Shown: positions 34,008 through 41,660, numbered from the stretch's first letter. The stretch: 64,000 bases of DNA from Mucilaginibacter sp. SJ (GCF_028993635.1 NZ_CP118631.1:558001-622000); one strand, 5' to 3'. The notes: a model not told the origin generated them from the letters alone. Numbers and translations are program-made.

Positions 34008-34418
34008 TCATTTACCCATAGCGCGGATGATCTTCCGAAGGCTTATATCCAGGCGCTGTTGAATACCCAGGTAATTTTCGAACAAGCCATTAAAATCAAT
34101 GATCAATTGCGGATGTAATCTGCCTTTCAGATTCAGGGTATTCCCATGGCGGGCAAGCTGATTGATATTATTTCCTACACGGTTCATTTCCGCGCCGATC
34201 CGGTCAAGCTGCATTAGGGCGTCTTTGGTATTCAATATCAATTTGTCCGCATCGCGGAATAGTCTCGCCTTGATGATATCTGTCCTGCTCAGTTTCAGGG
34301 TAGACTCCATTTCAAGCAATAAAGCCAATTCAGTATCGGTCAGCCTAAGTGTGATCACGTGGCTGCTTTTTCCGTCGGTCATCGGAGGTCTTCCGCTCTT
34401 TCTATTAGCACCCTCCAT
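34008..34418 (-). CDS. mobC: Relaxosome protein MobC (MobA/BmgA-type accessory)
   Basis: The N-terminus is basic with GRPPMTDGKSSHVITLRLTD, a ribbon-helix-helix DNA-binding domain. It is followed by the family motif RIGAEMNRVGNNINQLARHG (about 75-94). MobC binds oriT and helps the relaxase to open the strands. The candidate oriT lies directly upstream of its start. The 136-aa length is typical. Confidence 0.9.
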   Translation of the reverse strand: MEGANRKSGRPPMTDGKSSHVITLRLTDTELALLLEMESTLKLSRTDIIKARLFRDADKLILNTKDALMQLDRIGAEMNRVGNNINQLARHGNTLNLKGRLHPQLIIDFNGLFENYLGIQQRLDISLRKIIRAMGK

Positions 34419-34455
34419 AAAAAACGAGTTGCGAAGTTTTCAGATCCCCCGAACG

Positions 34456-34588
34456 GGGCAAGATACTTTTTGTAATACAAAAAGACATCTTGCCCTGCCA
34501 AAAACAAATACCGGAACGGGATTTGTTTTTCTTAGATCCGGGAAGTATTCATTGGGTATACGTTTCGGGAAAAAGAAATTCCGAAACG
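34456..34588. other. Candidate oriT: three consecutive long inverted repeats
   Basis: IR1 34456-34495 (GGGCAAGAT...ATCTTGCCC with inner TTTTTGT/ACAAAAAG). IR2 34501-34529 (AAAACAAATACCG, loop GAA, CGGGATTTGTTTT; one mismatch). IR3 34561-34588 (CGTTTCGG...CCGAAACG). A variant of CCGnAACGG recurs at 34449, 34511 and 34581. The region lies between the primase-like gene and mobC, where origins of transfer normally are. No nick site can be named from sequence alone. Confidence 0.55.
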
Positions 34589-34593
34589 GAATT

Positions 34594-35520
34594 TCATCTT
34601 TGGAACGACGGCCTGGTTTCAGGGGTGGTTCCTTCAACAACTTTCATGGAAGCCTTTAGTTTATCATTGTAGTCATTGAATCCCTCGTAGGTTGAGGAAC
34701 GATCTGTTGCATAAGGTAGTTCTCTGATGAACTCTTTTGTTGCCCCTAAGCCAGGATTGTCCCTGTCGAAGAAAATATCTATAAAAGTGAAAGCCTTTGC
34801 CGACTGGATGGCCACCGGCAGCAAGGCCAATGAATTCAGGATAATAATGCTGCTATCGGAGGCAGGATTTTCCACCCGCCAGCTCAAGAAATTGATGAAC
34901 CCTTCAAAAATAGTTACCTTTTTGCCGTGCCCCTGGACACAGGTTATTCCCTTGGGGCCAAGGCATCCCTTGAAGTACTTGTTGCGGACCTCCCATCCTT
35001 TATTCTCATTCTGCCAGCCGGCAGCAAAAAATTGTTTCCTTGCACCTCGCTGATCCTCAACAAAATAATAAACCTCACTGAGCAGGCCTCGGGCTACCTC
35101 AAAAACTCCCCGGCCACACAGGTACTCTGTGATCGCTGGATTGCTGCCAAGTTCTTTAACTTCGTTAATGATATAGTGAGGAACCTTGATCGCTTTTCGT
35201 GGCCTTTGCCCTTTTCGGACCTCCGAAATGGCCAGAGCACAAACCTCCTGTATCTTAATGACCACACTATTAAAATCGAGTTCCTTCCAGTAGGCCAATC
35301 CAAAGTCGATGATATTGCCGCCTTTTCGTGTACCATGGTCGAACCAAACCCCAAGATCATCATTTACGCTAAAGGATGGCGTTGAATCATCATCCCGTAA
35401 CATACTCCTGTACATGGTTTCCCTTCCATATTTTTTTGCTGGCCGATAACCGAGCCGTTGGAGCAGATCAACGATCGAGGACCGTTCCTTCAGCTCCTTT
35501 GCTGTTAATAGATTTGACAT
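34594..35520 (-). CDS. Primase-like protein with CHC2-type and Toprim domains
   Basis: The N-terminal ~95 residues follow the CHC2 primase fold (RDDDSTPSFSVNDDLGVWFD and RKGGNIIDFGLAYW), but the zinc-binding Cys/His residues are absent. The C-terminal Toprim domain shows Glu in VTIFEGFINF (about 205) and the acidic residues of IFFDRDNPGLG (about 265). Such proteins prime the transferred strand after conjugation. The length is 308 aa. It is followed by the candidate oriT and mobC, which suits a role in DNA transfer. Confidence 0.82.
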   Translation of the reverse strand: MSNLLTAKELKERSSIVDLLQRLGYRPAKKYGRETMYRSMLRDDDSTPSFSVNDDLGVWFDHGTRKGGNIIDFGLAYWKELDFNSVVIKIQEVCALAISEVRKGQRPRKAIKVPHYIINEVKELGSNPAITEYLCGRGVFEVARGLLSEVYYFVEDQRGARKQFFAAGWQNENKGWEVRNKYFKGCLGPKGITCVQGHGKKVTIFEGFINFLSWRVENPASDSSIIILNSLALLPVAIQSAKAFTFIDIFFDRDNPGLGATKEFIRELPYATDRSSTYEGFNDYNDKLKASMKVVEGTTPETRPSFQR

Positions 35521-35546
35521 AAATTAGTGGATTAATAGTGAAAAAT

Positions 35547-35831
35547 TCAGTTCTCAGAAGCTTCCAGAATAGCTGTTAGGATATTCCTGAAAGCGATAAG
35601 CTCGATGTTCATCCGATCGATCCGCCAGGTAGCGGAATGGTCCCCGTCCTTGGTTACCCCTAATTCCCGCTGTTGTACCCATTCGTCCACCTGCTGTCGT
35701 CCAAATATTCGATAGGCTTCTGATTTTTTGAGATACGGCTTGATCTGGCCGCTTCTGATCAAAGTGAGGGTCGCGGAGAACTTGGCTGATAAGGAAATGA
35801 TCTGGTCAAGCTGATGTAGCGATAGTTCCAT
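35547..35831 (-). CDS. Small helix-turn-helix protein (94 aa)
   Basis: Contains KKSEAYRIFGRQQVDEWV at about residues 35-52, a winged/MerR-like excisionase-type reading helix that is repeated almost identically in the 85-aa gene at 36041-36298 (KAEAYRMHGRSIIDRWI). The C-terminus is helical. These may be regulators or excisionase-like factors of the element. It lies 26 bp upstream of the primase-like gene in the same direction. Confidence 0.7.
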   Translation of the reverse strand: MELSLHQLDQIISLSAKFSATLTLIRSGQIKPYLKKSEAYRIFGRQQVDEWVQQRELGVTKDGDHSATWRIDRMNIELIAFRNILTAILEASEN

Positions 35832-35832
35832 G

Positions 35833-36040
35833 AACCGGCAGCGGGTAACGAACCCGGTAATTCAGTTCTGCCGGTTGATCTCGGGATTACTCACGTCGCA
35901 TCCTACGATGCGGGCTTTCGCCTGCCTTTGCGCTTTCAGATATTGATATACTTTCAATCTCACCTTCGCAAAATTTCCTGTGGCTAACAGGACAATGCTT
36001 CATCCCTATACGTCAAAGAGCGCCGGTCCGGAGGACCGTA
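35833..36040. other. Hairpin-rich intergenic region between two HTH genes
   Basis: No gene seen. AACCGGCAG (35833-35841) pairs with CTGCCGGTT (35868-35876), with an inner CGGGT/ACCCG. Further on, GCATC/GATGC and GGTCC-GGA-GGACC form smaller hairpins. The region lies between the related regulators and may hold an operator or an end-processing site. Confidence 0.45.
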
Positions 36041-36298
36041 TTACCTTTCTGCCACTGGCAGATAAGTTTGCCGGTTACTTCTGGCAGCTATGCGCTGGAG
36101 TTGTTTCCGGCTAATGCGTTTGTTGATGACGTTCAGCAGTCCTTCTGCGATCCAGCGGTCGATGATCGACCTGCCATGCATCCGGTAAGCTTCAGCTTTG
36201 GTACACTGATCGGGTTCCGCTGGCAGCATTGAGGTGGCCATTTCGACCGCCCTACAGGCGCTGTCAGCAATGAATGAAGCAATGTCCCGTGTTGTCAT
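36041..36298 (-). CDS. Small helix-turn-helix protein (85 aa)
   Basis: Paralogue-like to the 94-aa gene: KAEAYRMHGRSIIDRWIAEG followed by NKRISRKQLQRIAAR, the typical MerR/excisionase-type layout in which the first helix is followed by a basic second element. It probably binds element DNA, for example near the recombination or transfer site. It is transcribed toward the 94-aa gene; a hairpin (36331-36358) precedes its start. Confidence 0.68.
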   Translation of the reverse strand: MTTRDIASFIADSACRAVEMATSMLPAEPDQCTKAEAYRMHGRSIIDRWIAEGLLNVINKRISRKQLQRIAARSNRQTYLPVAER

Positions 36299-36330
36299 CG
36301 GGACAAAGGTGTCGGGTTCACAGATGGTCT

Positions 36331-36358
36331 TTTCGGTAGTTCTTCGGTACTACCGAAA
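36331..36358. promoter_or_regulatory. Inverted repeat upstream of the 85-aa HTH gene
   Basis: TTTCGGTAGT (36331-36340) and ACTACCGAAA (36349-36358) are perfectly complementary around an 8-nt loop, 33 bp upstream of the ATG at 36298. It may be an autoregulatory operator or a hairpin. Confidence 0.45.
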
Positions 36359-36370
36359 GATTTTTTTGCA

Positions 36371-36397
36371 AAAAAAAAGCGGGCATTTGCCCGCTTT
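36371..36397 (-). terminator. Rho-independent terminator of rteC
   Basis: AAAGCGGGCA/TGCCCGCTTT form a 10-bp stem; read on the minus strand it is followed by a long T-run. It lies 21 bp beyond the rteC stop. Confidence 0.85.
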
Positions 36398-36417
36398 AGA
36401 AGATGAAAAGTGAATGG

Positions 36418-37263
36418 TTAACGTAAAAGGTCCTGTTCAGCACGCATATTGATCGCCTGGACCATTTGGTCAAGAAACCTGGTTATGGAGATCCTTTTCC
36501 GGCTTTCGATCTCGCCGAACTTTTTCTGAACATTGCCCATGTTCACAGCCAGGGAAGACTCCAGCCATCGTACGATCTGGCCGAGGCTGGCATTGCCATT
36601 GTTGACCTGCCCGGTAAGCCATACCCCGTAGGCGACCTCGATCAGGTTCACGATATCTCCGGTCCATTTTACCGGATTGTCGCTGTCCTCCAAATAAAAT
36701 GTCCCCGAAGGCCCTTGTCGCTCGATCAGTTCGATCTGATTTAATATGTAAAACTGGATACGTTCATATGCAATAAATTTGGCGAAAAGGTATGTCATTG
36801 CCGTGGATGTATCCGGCGCGAGTTCAGGCAGGTCCGGCATAGGGATGGCTGCCTGGCCACCTCCCGGAACAAAATAAAGATGATCGAGTTCGGTGAAACC
36901 GTTCTTGTAATATTGGTAATAGAACGCGTTCATGCGAAGAAAGGCGGCCAGTGATTCCAATTGCCCTTCAAAATAATCGACCTGGGTCTCCGTCCGGCCG
37001 ATAGGCCTGTTGATCACCAACGTGTATCTGAGCCCTTCCTCGATCCGGTGCGCATCAATATAGGGCTTGATATGCTTAAAGGCCGATATCTTCTGTTTAA
37101 TATCAAGAAAATCCTCATTACTGATTAATTCTTTAAATTCCGCACCGAAAGGTTCGATGATGCCGATTGCGGCGTTAAACCTCTCCAATGGTGCTAAATC
37201 GTCAGGTAACGCCATCAACCGCTCTCTGAGGGTCGGTGGCAACGTCTCAATTTTCATGTTCAT
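36418..37263 (-). CDS. rteC: RteC domain protein (regulator of conjugative element excision)
   Basis: RteC activates excision genes in CTnDOT-type elements. This copy has the family features: central FEGQLESLAAFLRMNAFYYQYYK split over two helices (the first part at about residue 105) and a C-terminal winged-helix-like region with KKFGEIESRKRISITRFLD. The length is about 281 aa from ATG 37263. It stands alone with its own terminator at the border between the transfer module and the peptide island, so it probably controls the element in response to an internal signal. Confidence 0.85.
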   Translation of the reverse strand: MNMKIETLPPTLRERLMALPDDLAPLERFNAAIGIIEPFGAEFKELISNEDFLDIKQKISAFKHIKPYIDAHRIEEGLRYTLVINRPIGRTETQVDYFEGQLESLAAFLRMNAFYYQYYKNGFTELDHLYFVPGGGQAAIPMPDLPELAPDTSTAMTYLFAKFIAYERIQFYILNQIELIERQGPSGTFYLEDSDNPVKWTGDIVNLIEVAYGVWLTGQVNNGNASLGQIVRWLESSLAVNMGNVQKKFGEIESRKRISITRFLDQMVQAINMRAEQDLLR

Positions 37264-37340
37264 AGGATAGTATTTGATGTTTAAAGGCAATAGCATTCCA
37301 GCCCGGTATGAACCAGATATTGGAAATGAGGAATTTGCAG

Positions 37341-38735
37341 CTAACCGCAGAGTTCCCGGAACTGGCGACAGGCGTCGAACCCGGCTTCGATCTGTGGGAG
37401 AATACCGAAAATCCTTGATGGAATGGTAGAAATGTAAAAGCTGCCGGCAACAAGGGTTACCATTTCTGCGGGTGAAAGCGAACCTTCTTGAAGGTCAAGG
37501 ACGGCGAGCAGGAAAGTTACCGCAAGGTAAAGGGTATTGATAAGTTCCAATTGAAAGGTGGCAGTATTGGTCCGCTTGCCAAAAGTGATGGCCTTTAGGG
37601 ATAGCTTACTGAATGAAGCATTCTGCATTGAGCTAAGTCGCTCTGCATTTAATCGGCCTCCACCGCGTGACAGCATTTCATTCGCTTTAGCGAAACTCAT
37701 TTCAAAGTTTTTCGCGTCAGCAGCAAGAGTGTTTAAAAAGGTATTATGATCATTGATCTTACGGGAAATAAATATACCTTGTAGGATCATCATTAGGCCT
37801 GTACTGACCGCGACCGCTTTAGATAGATAAGTTGCACCAGCTAAAAAGAAAAGGCAAAGTAACAGGTCGGGAAGAATAATTGAAGTAATCCCAAGCGATG
37901 ACTGGGATATTCGTTGAATATCGCGCAATGTGTTTTTGATCCCTGTATCAGAAAGACGTCCGGCTCCCTTCCAAAAGAAAAAAATGTGATCGATCAATTT
38001 CCGGTTAAGCCTGTCGCTGGTCGTATTGGTCAGGTTCACCAGCAATTGCTGGCGAAGGTAATTGAGTAAACCACGGGATAAACTGAGGGAAACAAGGAGC
38101 AAAACCCAACAAAGAATGACTGGCCGACTTGCCTGGCCACCCGTATGTGAGGTTTCCTGAAGCAACCAGGCCAGGGCAATACCAAAGAAGATACTACTTG
38201 CAGACATCACCGGGACGATGAGCAACAAGCCACGTGACCGTTCAAATCCATTGAATATCACCCGTGCTTTCGCCAAAAAGCTTTGACCGGTATGGTGATA
38301 CGCCAGGATCGGAAAATACAAGGCCGATCTGCTTTGCCAGCAAGCATCCAGTTCATTTTTGCTCATCAGGATCAGCCCGTTGGCAGGATCACCAATGACA
38401 TAAAAATATGCTTTGCCGACCTTTTTCCTGCCGAAACAGACCATGAAATGGGTCGCACCAGTTGCTGATACGGTATGGATGATACATGGGGTATCAACTT
38501 CATTCAGATGATCAATATCCATTTCAATGGCTTTCGCGTTAAGATGGAGATCGGCCAGGGCTGCTTTTAATTCAAACAAAGAAAGTCCATCGGGGCCTAT
38601 AGGGATCGCATCCGGTTCTTGAACCGATGGCTCCAAACCTGCATAACGCAGGATCATTGTCAGGCATGCATGGCCACAATCATTATCAGAAATTTGTCTT
38701 TTATAAATTTTGTTCAATTGTCGGATCGACGGCAT
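37341..38735 (-). CDS. C39 peptidase + ABC transmembrane domain, no ATPase domain
   Basis: The N-terminal C39 peptidase has all catalytic residues: C20 in SDNDCGHACLTM, His in THFMVCFG (about 96) and Asp in VIGDPANG (about 112). Six membrane helices of an ABC exporter follow (about 165-460). The protein then ends at residue 464, exactly where the nucleotide-binding domain should begin. The downstream gene is rteC, so no ATPase domain is supplied next door. C39 domains cleave leader peptides after GG; a GG-leader peptide is encoded at 39739-39915. Either the NBD is encoded elsewhere or the protein works as a membrane-bound peptidase. Confidence 0.85.
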   Translation of the reverse strand: MPSIRQLNKIYKRQISDNDCGHACLTMILRYAGLEPSVQEPDAIPIGPDGLSLFELKAALADLHLNAKAIEMDIDHLNEVDTPCIIHTVSATGATHFMVCFGRKKVGKAYFYVIGDPANGLILMSKNELDACWQSRSALYFPILAYHHTGQSFLAKARVIFNGFERSRGLLLIVPVMSASSIFFGIALAWLLQETSHTGGQASRPVILCWVLLLVSLSLSRGLLNYLRQQLLVNLTNTTSDRLNRKLIDHIFFFWKGAGRLSDTGIKNTLRDIQRISQSSLGITSIILPDLLLCLFFLAGATYLSKAVAVSTGLMMILQGIFISRKINDHNTFLNTLAADAKNFEMSFAKANEMLSRGGGRLNAERLSSMQNASFSKLSLKAITFGKRTNTATFQLELINTLYLAVTFLLAVLDLQEGSLSPAEMVTLVAGSFYISTIPSRIFGILPQIEAGFDACRQFRELCG

Positions 38736-38762
38736 AGATATTAATTTAAGTGAACGATAGGA

Positions 38763-39404
38763 TCAGATGTGATCGGGGAAAACTACAACGGAGAAAAAGG
38801 ATAAGGTCAAAGTCCAAAGGAAAAGGGCGGGTACATAGCTGCTGAGCACCATTTGCAATGACCGGTCAAATACACCGCCGATCAGGCGGTAAATGCCCCA
38901 GGCAAGCATAAACCAATAGGCTATCTCAAAAAGATTCAGGGTTTGCAATGGATAATACCAGCTTGCACCAACGTTGCCAATGATGGAAAGTGCGGAAAGC
39001 GGATGGAACCTGTGCCAGTCCGCCAATGTACCCGGATGGAACAGCTGTGTAAAAGCCAGGGATTTGATCAGCGCTGCCAACACGAAAATAAATTCTGCCC
39101 TCATCACCACCAACATCGTGTCCGTAAAAGTGCAACCGGCACCTTTCAAATACAACGCGGTATAGATCGTGATGGAAACCAATAAGATCTTGATCGAAAG
39201 GTAGGCTGCCTCTGAAAGGTAGATCCATCGTTGCAGGTCATGATAAGCGGTAAATTCAGTTACGGGATCTCCGGTCAGATATTCACCGCTACCATTTAAA
39301 AACTCAAGCGTCAGGATATTTTTGTCAGTTAACCATATCATGCAGAATGATAATAGTAAAAGTGCGCTGAATGTAACCAGAATGGTCTTTTTAGTCGTTT
39401 TCAT
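38763..39404 (-). CDS. Polytopic membrane protein of the peptide island (213 aa)
   Basis: Five hydrophobic helices (about 8-26, 62-85, 95-118, 140-160, 180-205). A conserved-looking FHPGTLADWHRFHPLSAL segment with several histidines lies between helices 3 and 4, and could bind a metal or haem. No family is recognised; a permease subunit or immunity-like protein are both possible. It is cotranscribed with the C39 transporter (27-bp gap). A palindrome overlaps its start codon. Confidence 0.7.
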   Translation of the reverse strand: MKTTKKTILVTFSALLLLSFCMIWLTDKNILTLEFLNGSGEYLTGDPVTEFTAYHDLQRWIYLSEAAYLSIKILLVSITIYTALYLKGAGCTFTDTMLVVMRAEFIFVLAALIKSLAFTQLFHPGTLADWHRFHPLSALSIIGNVGASWYYPLQTLNLFEIAYWFMLAWGIYRLIGGVFDRSLQMVLSSYVPALFLWTLTLSFFSVVVFPDHI

Positions 39405-39423
39405 TACCTAATATTTTTAGGTA
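39405..39423. promoter_or_regulatory. Palindrome at the start of the membrane protein gene
   Basis: TACCTAATATTTTTAGGTA has 7-bp arms around the spacer TATTT; one further base pairs on each side. It shares the core CTAATATTTTTAG with the dinB operator candidate. It abuts the ATG (complement of 39402-39404), so bound protein or an RNA hairpin would hinder initiation. Confidence 0.5.
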
Positions 39424-39424
39424 A

Positions 39425-39714
39425 AATTCGGCGCGTAAAAGGCCATCAACAATAACCAGTACTTGTAAATTATAATCCTGAGTTGTAGAAAATCTACATA
39501 ATTATGCCATTAAAAATTTATGCGATCCTATCAACAAAAATGAATTTGGTTGTGCTTACGCTTAGATATAGGGTGATCAAATAACCTTCAAAAGGCTGTT
39601 GTGGCCCAAAAGAATTAAAAGCAAAAAGAAGATGGCGCGTGAAAAGCTGGGAACCAGTATTGAAATAGCGAAGAATGGTACAGGCGGAAAATGAGGAATA
39701 ATAATAAAGATAAA
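39425..39714. other. Intergenic region without convincing gene
   Basis: Between the membrane protein and the GG-leader peptide gene. One small palindrome (TGTAGA/TCTACA near 39484) is visible. Short frames exist on both strands, but none has a GG leader, a family match or a start signal. Confidence 0.4.
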
Positions 39715-39730
39715 CCGGGCCGAGGCCCGG
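39715..39730 (-). terminator. Terminator of the GG-leader peptide gene
   Basis: CCGGGCC and GGCCCGG form a 7-bp GC stem with a 2-nt loop; read on the minus strand it is followed by TTTATCTTTATT. It begins 8 bp beyond the stop of the peptide gene, so the peptide is a monocistronic mRNA. Confidence 0.85.
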
Positions 39731-39738
39731 CTTAATTG

Positions 39739-39915
39739 TTACCAAAGACCAAGGCAGGAAGGTCCCGTGGCAGCGGCTATGGCGCCAACTAAAGCACCCG
39801 CGCCGCCGAATAGACCGCCGAGAGAAGCACTTACAGCCACATTATATGCGCAATTACTTCCAGATTGGGCTCCGCCTTTTAATTCCTTGGCCTGTTCATC
39901 AGATAACTCTTTCAT
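39739..39915 (-). CDS. Bacteriocin-like precursor peptide with double-glycine leader
   Basis: ATG 39915 gives MKELSDEQAKELKGG, a classical short GG leader (L, E, L and GG at the expected positions). ATG 39939 would add MEGTKFYI. After GG comes a 43-residue core with two cysteines (about residues 7 and 39 of the core) and a glycine/alanine-rich hydrophobic stretch (GGLFGGAGALVGAIAAATG) with GxxxG-type spacing, as in pore-forming class II bacteriocins. A C39 peptidase-transporter is encoded nearby. The peptide may be a bacteriocin or a signal; activity is inferred. Confidence 0.8.
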   Translation of the reverse strand: MKELSDEQAKELKGGAQSGSNCAYNVAVSASLGGLFGGAGALVGAIAAATGPSCLGLW

Positions 39916-40007
39916 GATATAAAATTTAGTTCCTTCCATCCATTTGGAATTGGTTTAAAGGTCAGGGAGCTTAGTGACACCAGGTAGAACGTAAGGTTGT
40001 AATTTAT

Positions 40008-40015
40008 TACTTTTG
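40008..40015 (+). promoter_or_regulatory. -7 promoter box of the XRE regulator gene
   Basis: TACTTTTG matches TAnnTTTG exactly, 24 bp upstream of the ATG at 40040. No convincing -33 TTG is at the correct distance. Confidence 0.45.
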
Positions 40016-40039
40016 CTTATAGGAATAATACTTTAACCT

Positions 40040-40378
40040 ATGGATACAATCGGAGAAAAAATAAGAATTCAGCGGGTTGTAAAAAAATACAGCCAGGAGT
40101 ATATGGCATTCGCGCTTGAAATTTCACAGGCGGCCTATTCAAAGATCGAAAGAGGTGAAACCAAGTTAAAACTGGATAGAATATACGAGATCGCGGAGGT
40201 ATTGGAAATATCCCCCTTTAAATTGATGCCCCCTTCCAAATACGATGGTGCAATAAATTTCCAGGGTATCTACGCGCAGTATTTTAAGATAAAGCGATTC
40301 ATTATCACAAAAGTATTGCGTAGAAAATATTTGGTCGCTGTTGATGATGTTGATCAAAGTGACATATCAAATAATTAA
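40040..40378 (+). CDS. XRE-family transcriptional regulator (112 aa)
   Basis: The helix-turn-helix is at residues ~8-62 (IGEKIRIQRVVKKYSQEYMA, then ISQAAYSKIERGETKL as recognition helix region). A ~45-residue C-terminal tail may sense a ligand or dimerise. It is divergent from the GG-peptide gene with 100 bp between, and likely controls both directions. No peptide-binding TPR domain is visible, so a quorum-type peptide receptor is not supported. Confidence 0.8.
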   Translation: MDTIGEKIRIQRVVKKYSQEYMAFALEISQAAYSKIERGETKLKLDRIYEIAEVLEISPFKLMPPSKYDGAINFQGIYAQYFKIKRFIITKVLRRKYLVAVDDVDQSDISNN

Positions 40379-40421
40379 AAAGAATAATTTACAATCCTCA
40401 GTTTTAGACATTTAAGCCAAT

Positions 40422-40466
40422 TCTCATCAATTTCATTTCTGGTATTGTCGGATGAAATTGATGAGA
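40422..40466 (+). promoter_or_regulatory. 15-bp perfect inverted repeat just before the HTH gene
   Basis: TCTCATCAATTTCAT (40422-40436) and ATGAAATTGATGAGA (40452-40466) with a 15-nt loop. The right arm ends 1 bp before the ATG at 40468, so an mRNA hairpin would hide the translation start, or a protein would occupy the site. Confidence 0.6.
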
Positions 40467-40467
40467 G

Positions 40468-40674
40468 ATGGATTTTTTGTCTTATGAAAAACGATTGGCT
40501 TATTTATTGGAACTGGTCACTAAAGGTCGGCTACGTTCTCTTGATGACGTTGCCGGAAGATTCGACTGCAGCACTCGTACCGTCAAGCGGATGATCAATC
40601 ATCTTCGTGATCAAGGGCATCAGATTCAATACGATCGTCTTGAAAAAAAATATTTTTTAAAAAAAGATGAGTGA
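40468..40674 (+). CDS. Small HTH regulator (67 aa, DeoR/HTH_11-like)
   Basis: A compact winged helix-turn-helix: LLELVTKGRLRSLDDVAGRF then CSTRTVKRMINHLRDQG as recognition helix and QYDRLEKKYFLKKDE as wing. It lacks the WYL or sugar-binding domain that larger family members carry. The following MauE-like gene starts 42 bp after its stop. Likely a local regulator of the DUF6520/SusC/SusD system (inference). Confidence 0.75.
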   Translation: MDFLSYEKRLAYLLELVTKGRLRSLDDVAGRFDCSTRTVKRMINHLRDQGHQIQYDRLEKKYFLKKDE

Positions 40675-40715
40675 CATTTTCTGTCACTTATGCGGATATA
40701 TTTTTGTTACAACCT

Positions 40716-41144
40716 ATGAGAGTTGCAATTATATATACCGCACAATTTTTATTGATCTTACTTTGGCTGTATACTGCCTCAAGTAAGCTGTTTCAGTATG
40801 AATTATTCCGTCAGTCTTTAGACCGACAGCATTTTTCTTCCTTATTAACCCATTTACTTTATTGGGCCTTACCTGCAGCTGAATTAGGATGCGCGGCATG
40901 CATTTTATCTACGCGGACTTTACGATTGGGTTTTTGGATATCCGAAACGTTGTTGACCATATTTACGGTATATATTATCCTGGTATTATTAAATTTTTTT
41001 GAAAATGTTCCTTGTTCTTGCGGCGGGGTGATTGAAATGCTTACCTGGAAAGGTCATCTTTTTTTTAACCTATTCTTTATAGTCGTAAATACCCTTGGTT
41101 TAATTTCATTAGCTGGGAAAGGAGGTCAGTTTTCAGACAGATAA
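40716..41144 (+). CDS. MauE/DoxX-like redox-associated membrane protein
   Basis: ATG 40716 (MRVAIIYTAQFLLILLWLYT) is preferred to the GTG at 40671. There are four membrane helices. Cysteines in CAACILSTRT and VPCSCGGVIEMLTW (CSCGG) follow the pattern of MauE proteins that supply reducing or oxidising equivalents for disulfide formation. A TlpA-like gene at 46218-46787 may be the periplasmic partner. The length is 142 aa. Confidence 0.78.
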   Translation: MRVAIIYTAQFLLILLWLYTASSKLFQYELFRQSLDRQHFSSLLTHLLYWALPAAELGCAACILSTRTLRLGFWISETLLTIFTVYIILVLLNFFENVPCSCGGVIEMLTWKGHLFFNLFFIVVNTLGLISLAGKGGQFSDR

Positions 41145-41278
41145 ACATCAGAATTGTTCACCGTGATTGTCAGGAACGATCCGGAAACACAGGATGTGCC
41201 GAAAACCCGCAAAAAGAGTAGGCATATTTATTTAATCACATAGTATTTATTATTTCAAACTCAAAAACACGATTCCAT

Positions 41279-41608
41279 ATGAAAAAGGTAATTATCCCTG
41301 CAGCAGCAGTTGCTTTAGCATTATCGTTTAGCGCATTCACTTCCGCTAAAAAAGTAACCAGCAATTTTTTTGAATACACGTCTTCCTCGTTAGCCGAAAG
41401 TGCTATAAAAAACCGAGCAAATTATCAGGCGGCCTCATCTGATGCTGCCTGCACAGCCAGCCAAAATGTCTGTGGCGTGGTTTTATCGACTGCAAAAGAC
41501 ATTGGCACGTTACCGGATGCGACCGAGTTTGCATCGCAAACTGCTGATCTTTGGGCCTCACAACAGGGGCATTCAGCAACCAATGGTGATATAGAAATGA
41601 AACCATAA
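41279..41608 (+). CDS. DUF6520 family small exported protein
   Basis: A signal peptide (VIIPAAAVALALSFSAFTSA) and a short mature part with two cysteines, DAACTASQNVCGVV. This is the typical DUF6520 form found in Bacteroidota next to MauE, TlpA and SusC/SusD genes. The role is unknown. The spaced cysteines could be oxidised by the MauE/TlpA pathway. It is preceded by a 134-bp region in which I see no further gene, and followed by a bidirectional terminator. Confidence 0.8.
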   Translation: MKKVIIPAAAVALALSFSAFTSAKKVTSNFFEYTSSSLAESAIKNRANYQAASSDAACTASQNVCGVVLSTAKDIGTLPDATEFASQTADLWASQQGHSATNGDIEMKP

Positions 41609-41623
41609 ACTGTGCAAGCATCT

Positions 41624-41660
41624 GATTCGTATCAAGGGGAAATCCCCCTTGCTACGGATT
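41624..41660. terminator. Convergent bidirectional terminator
   Basis: GATTCGTA and AAGGGG pair with CCCCCTT and TACGGATT in one interrupted stem between the DUF6520 and SusD genes, which face each other; the stem overlaps the susD stop. Confidence 0.7.

Noticed and set aside
39518-39745. Second precursor peptide or gene downstream of the GG-peptide
   Set aside because: No GG leader, no start signal, and it overlaps the terminator of the peptide gene.
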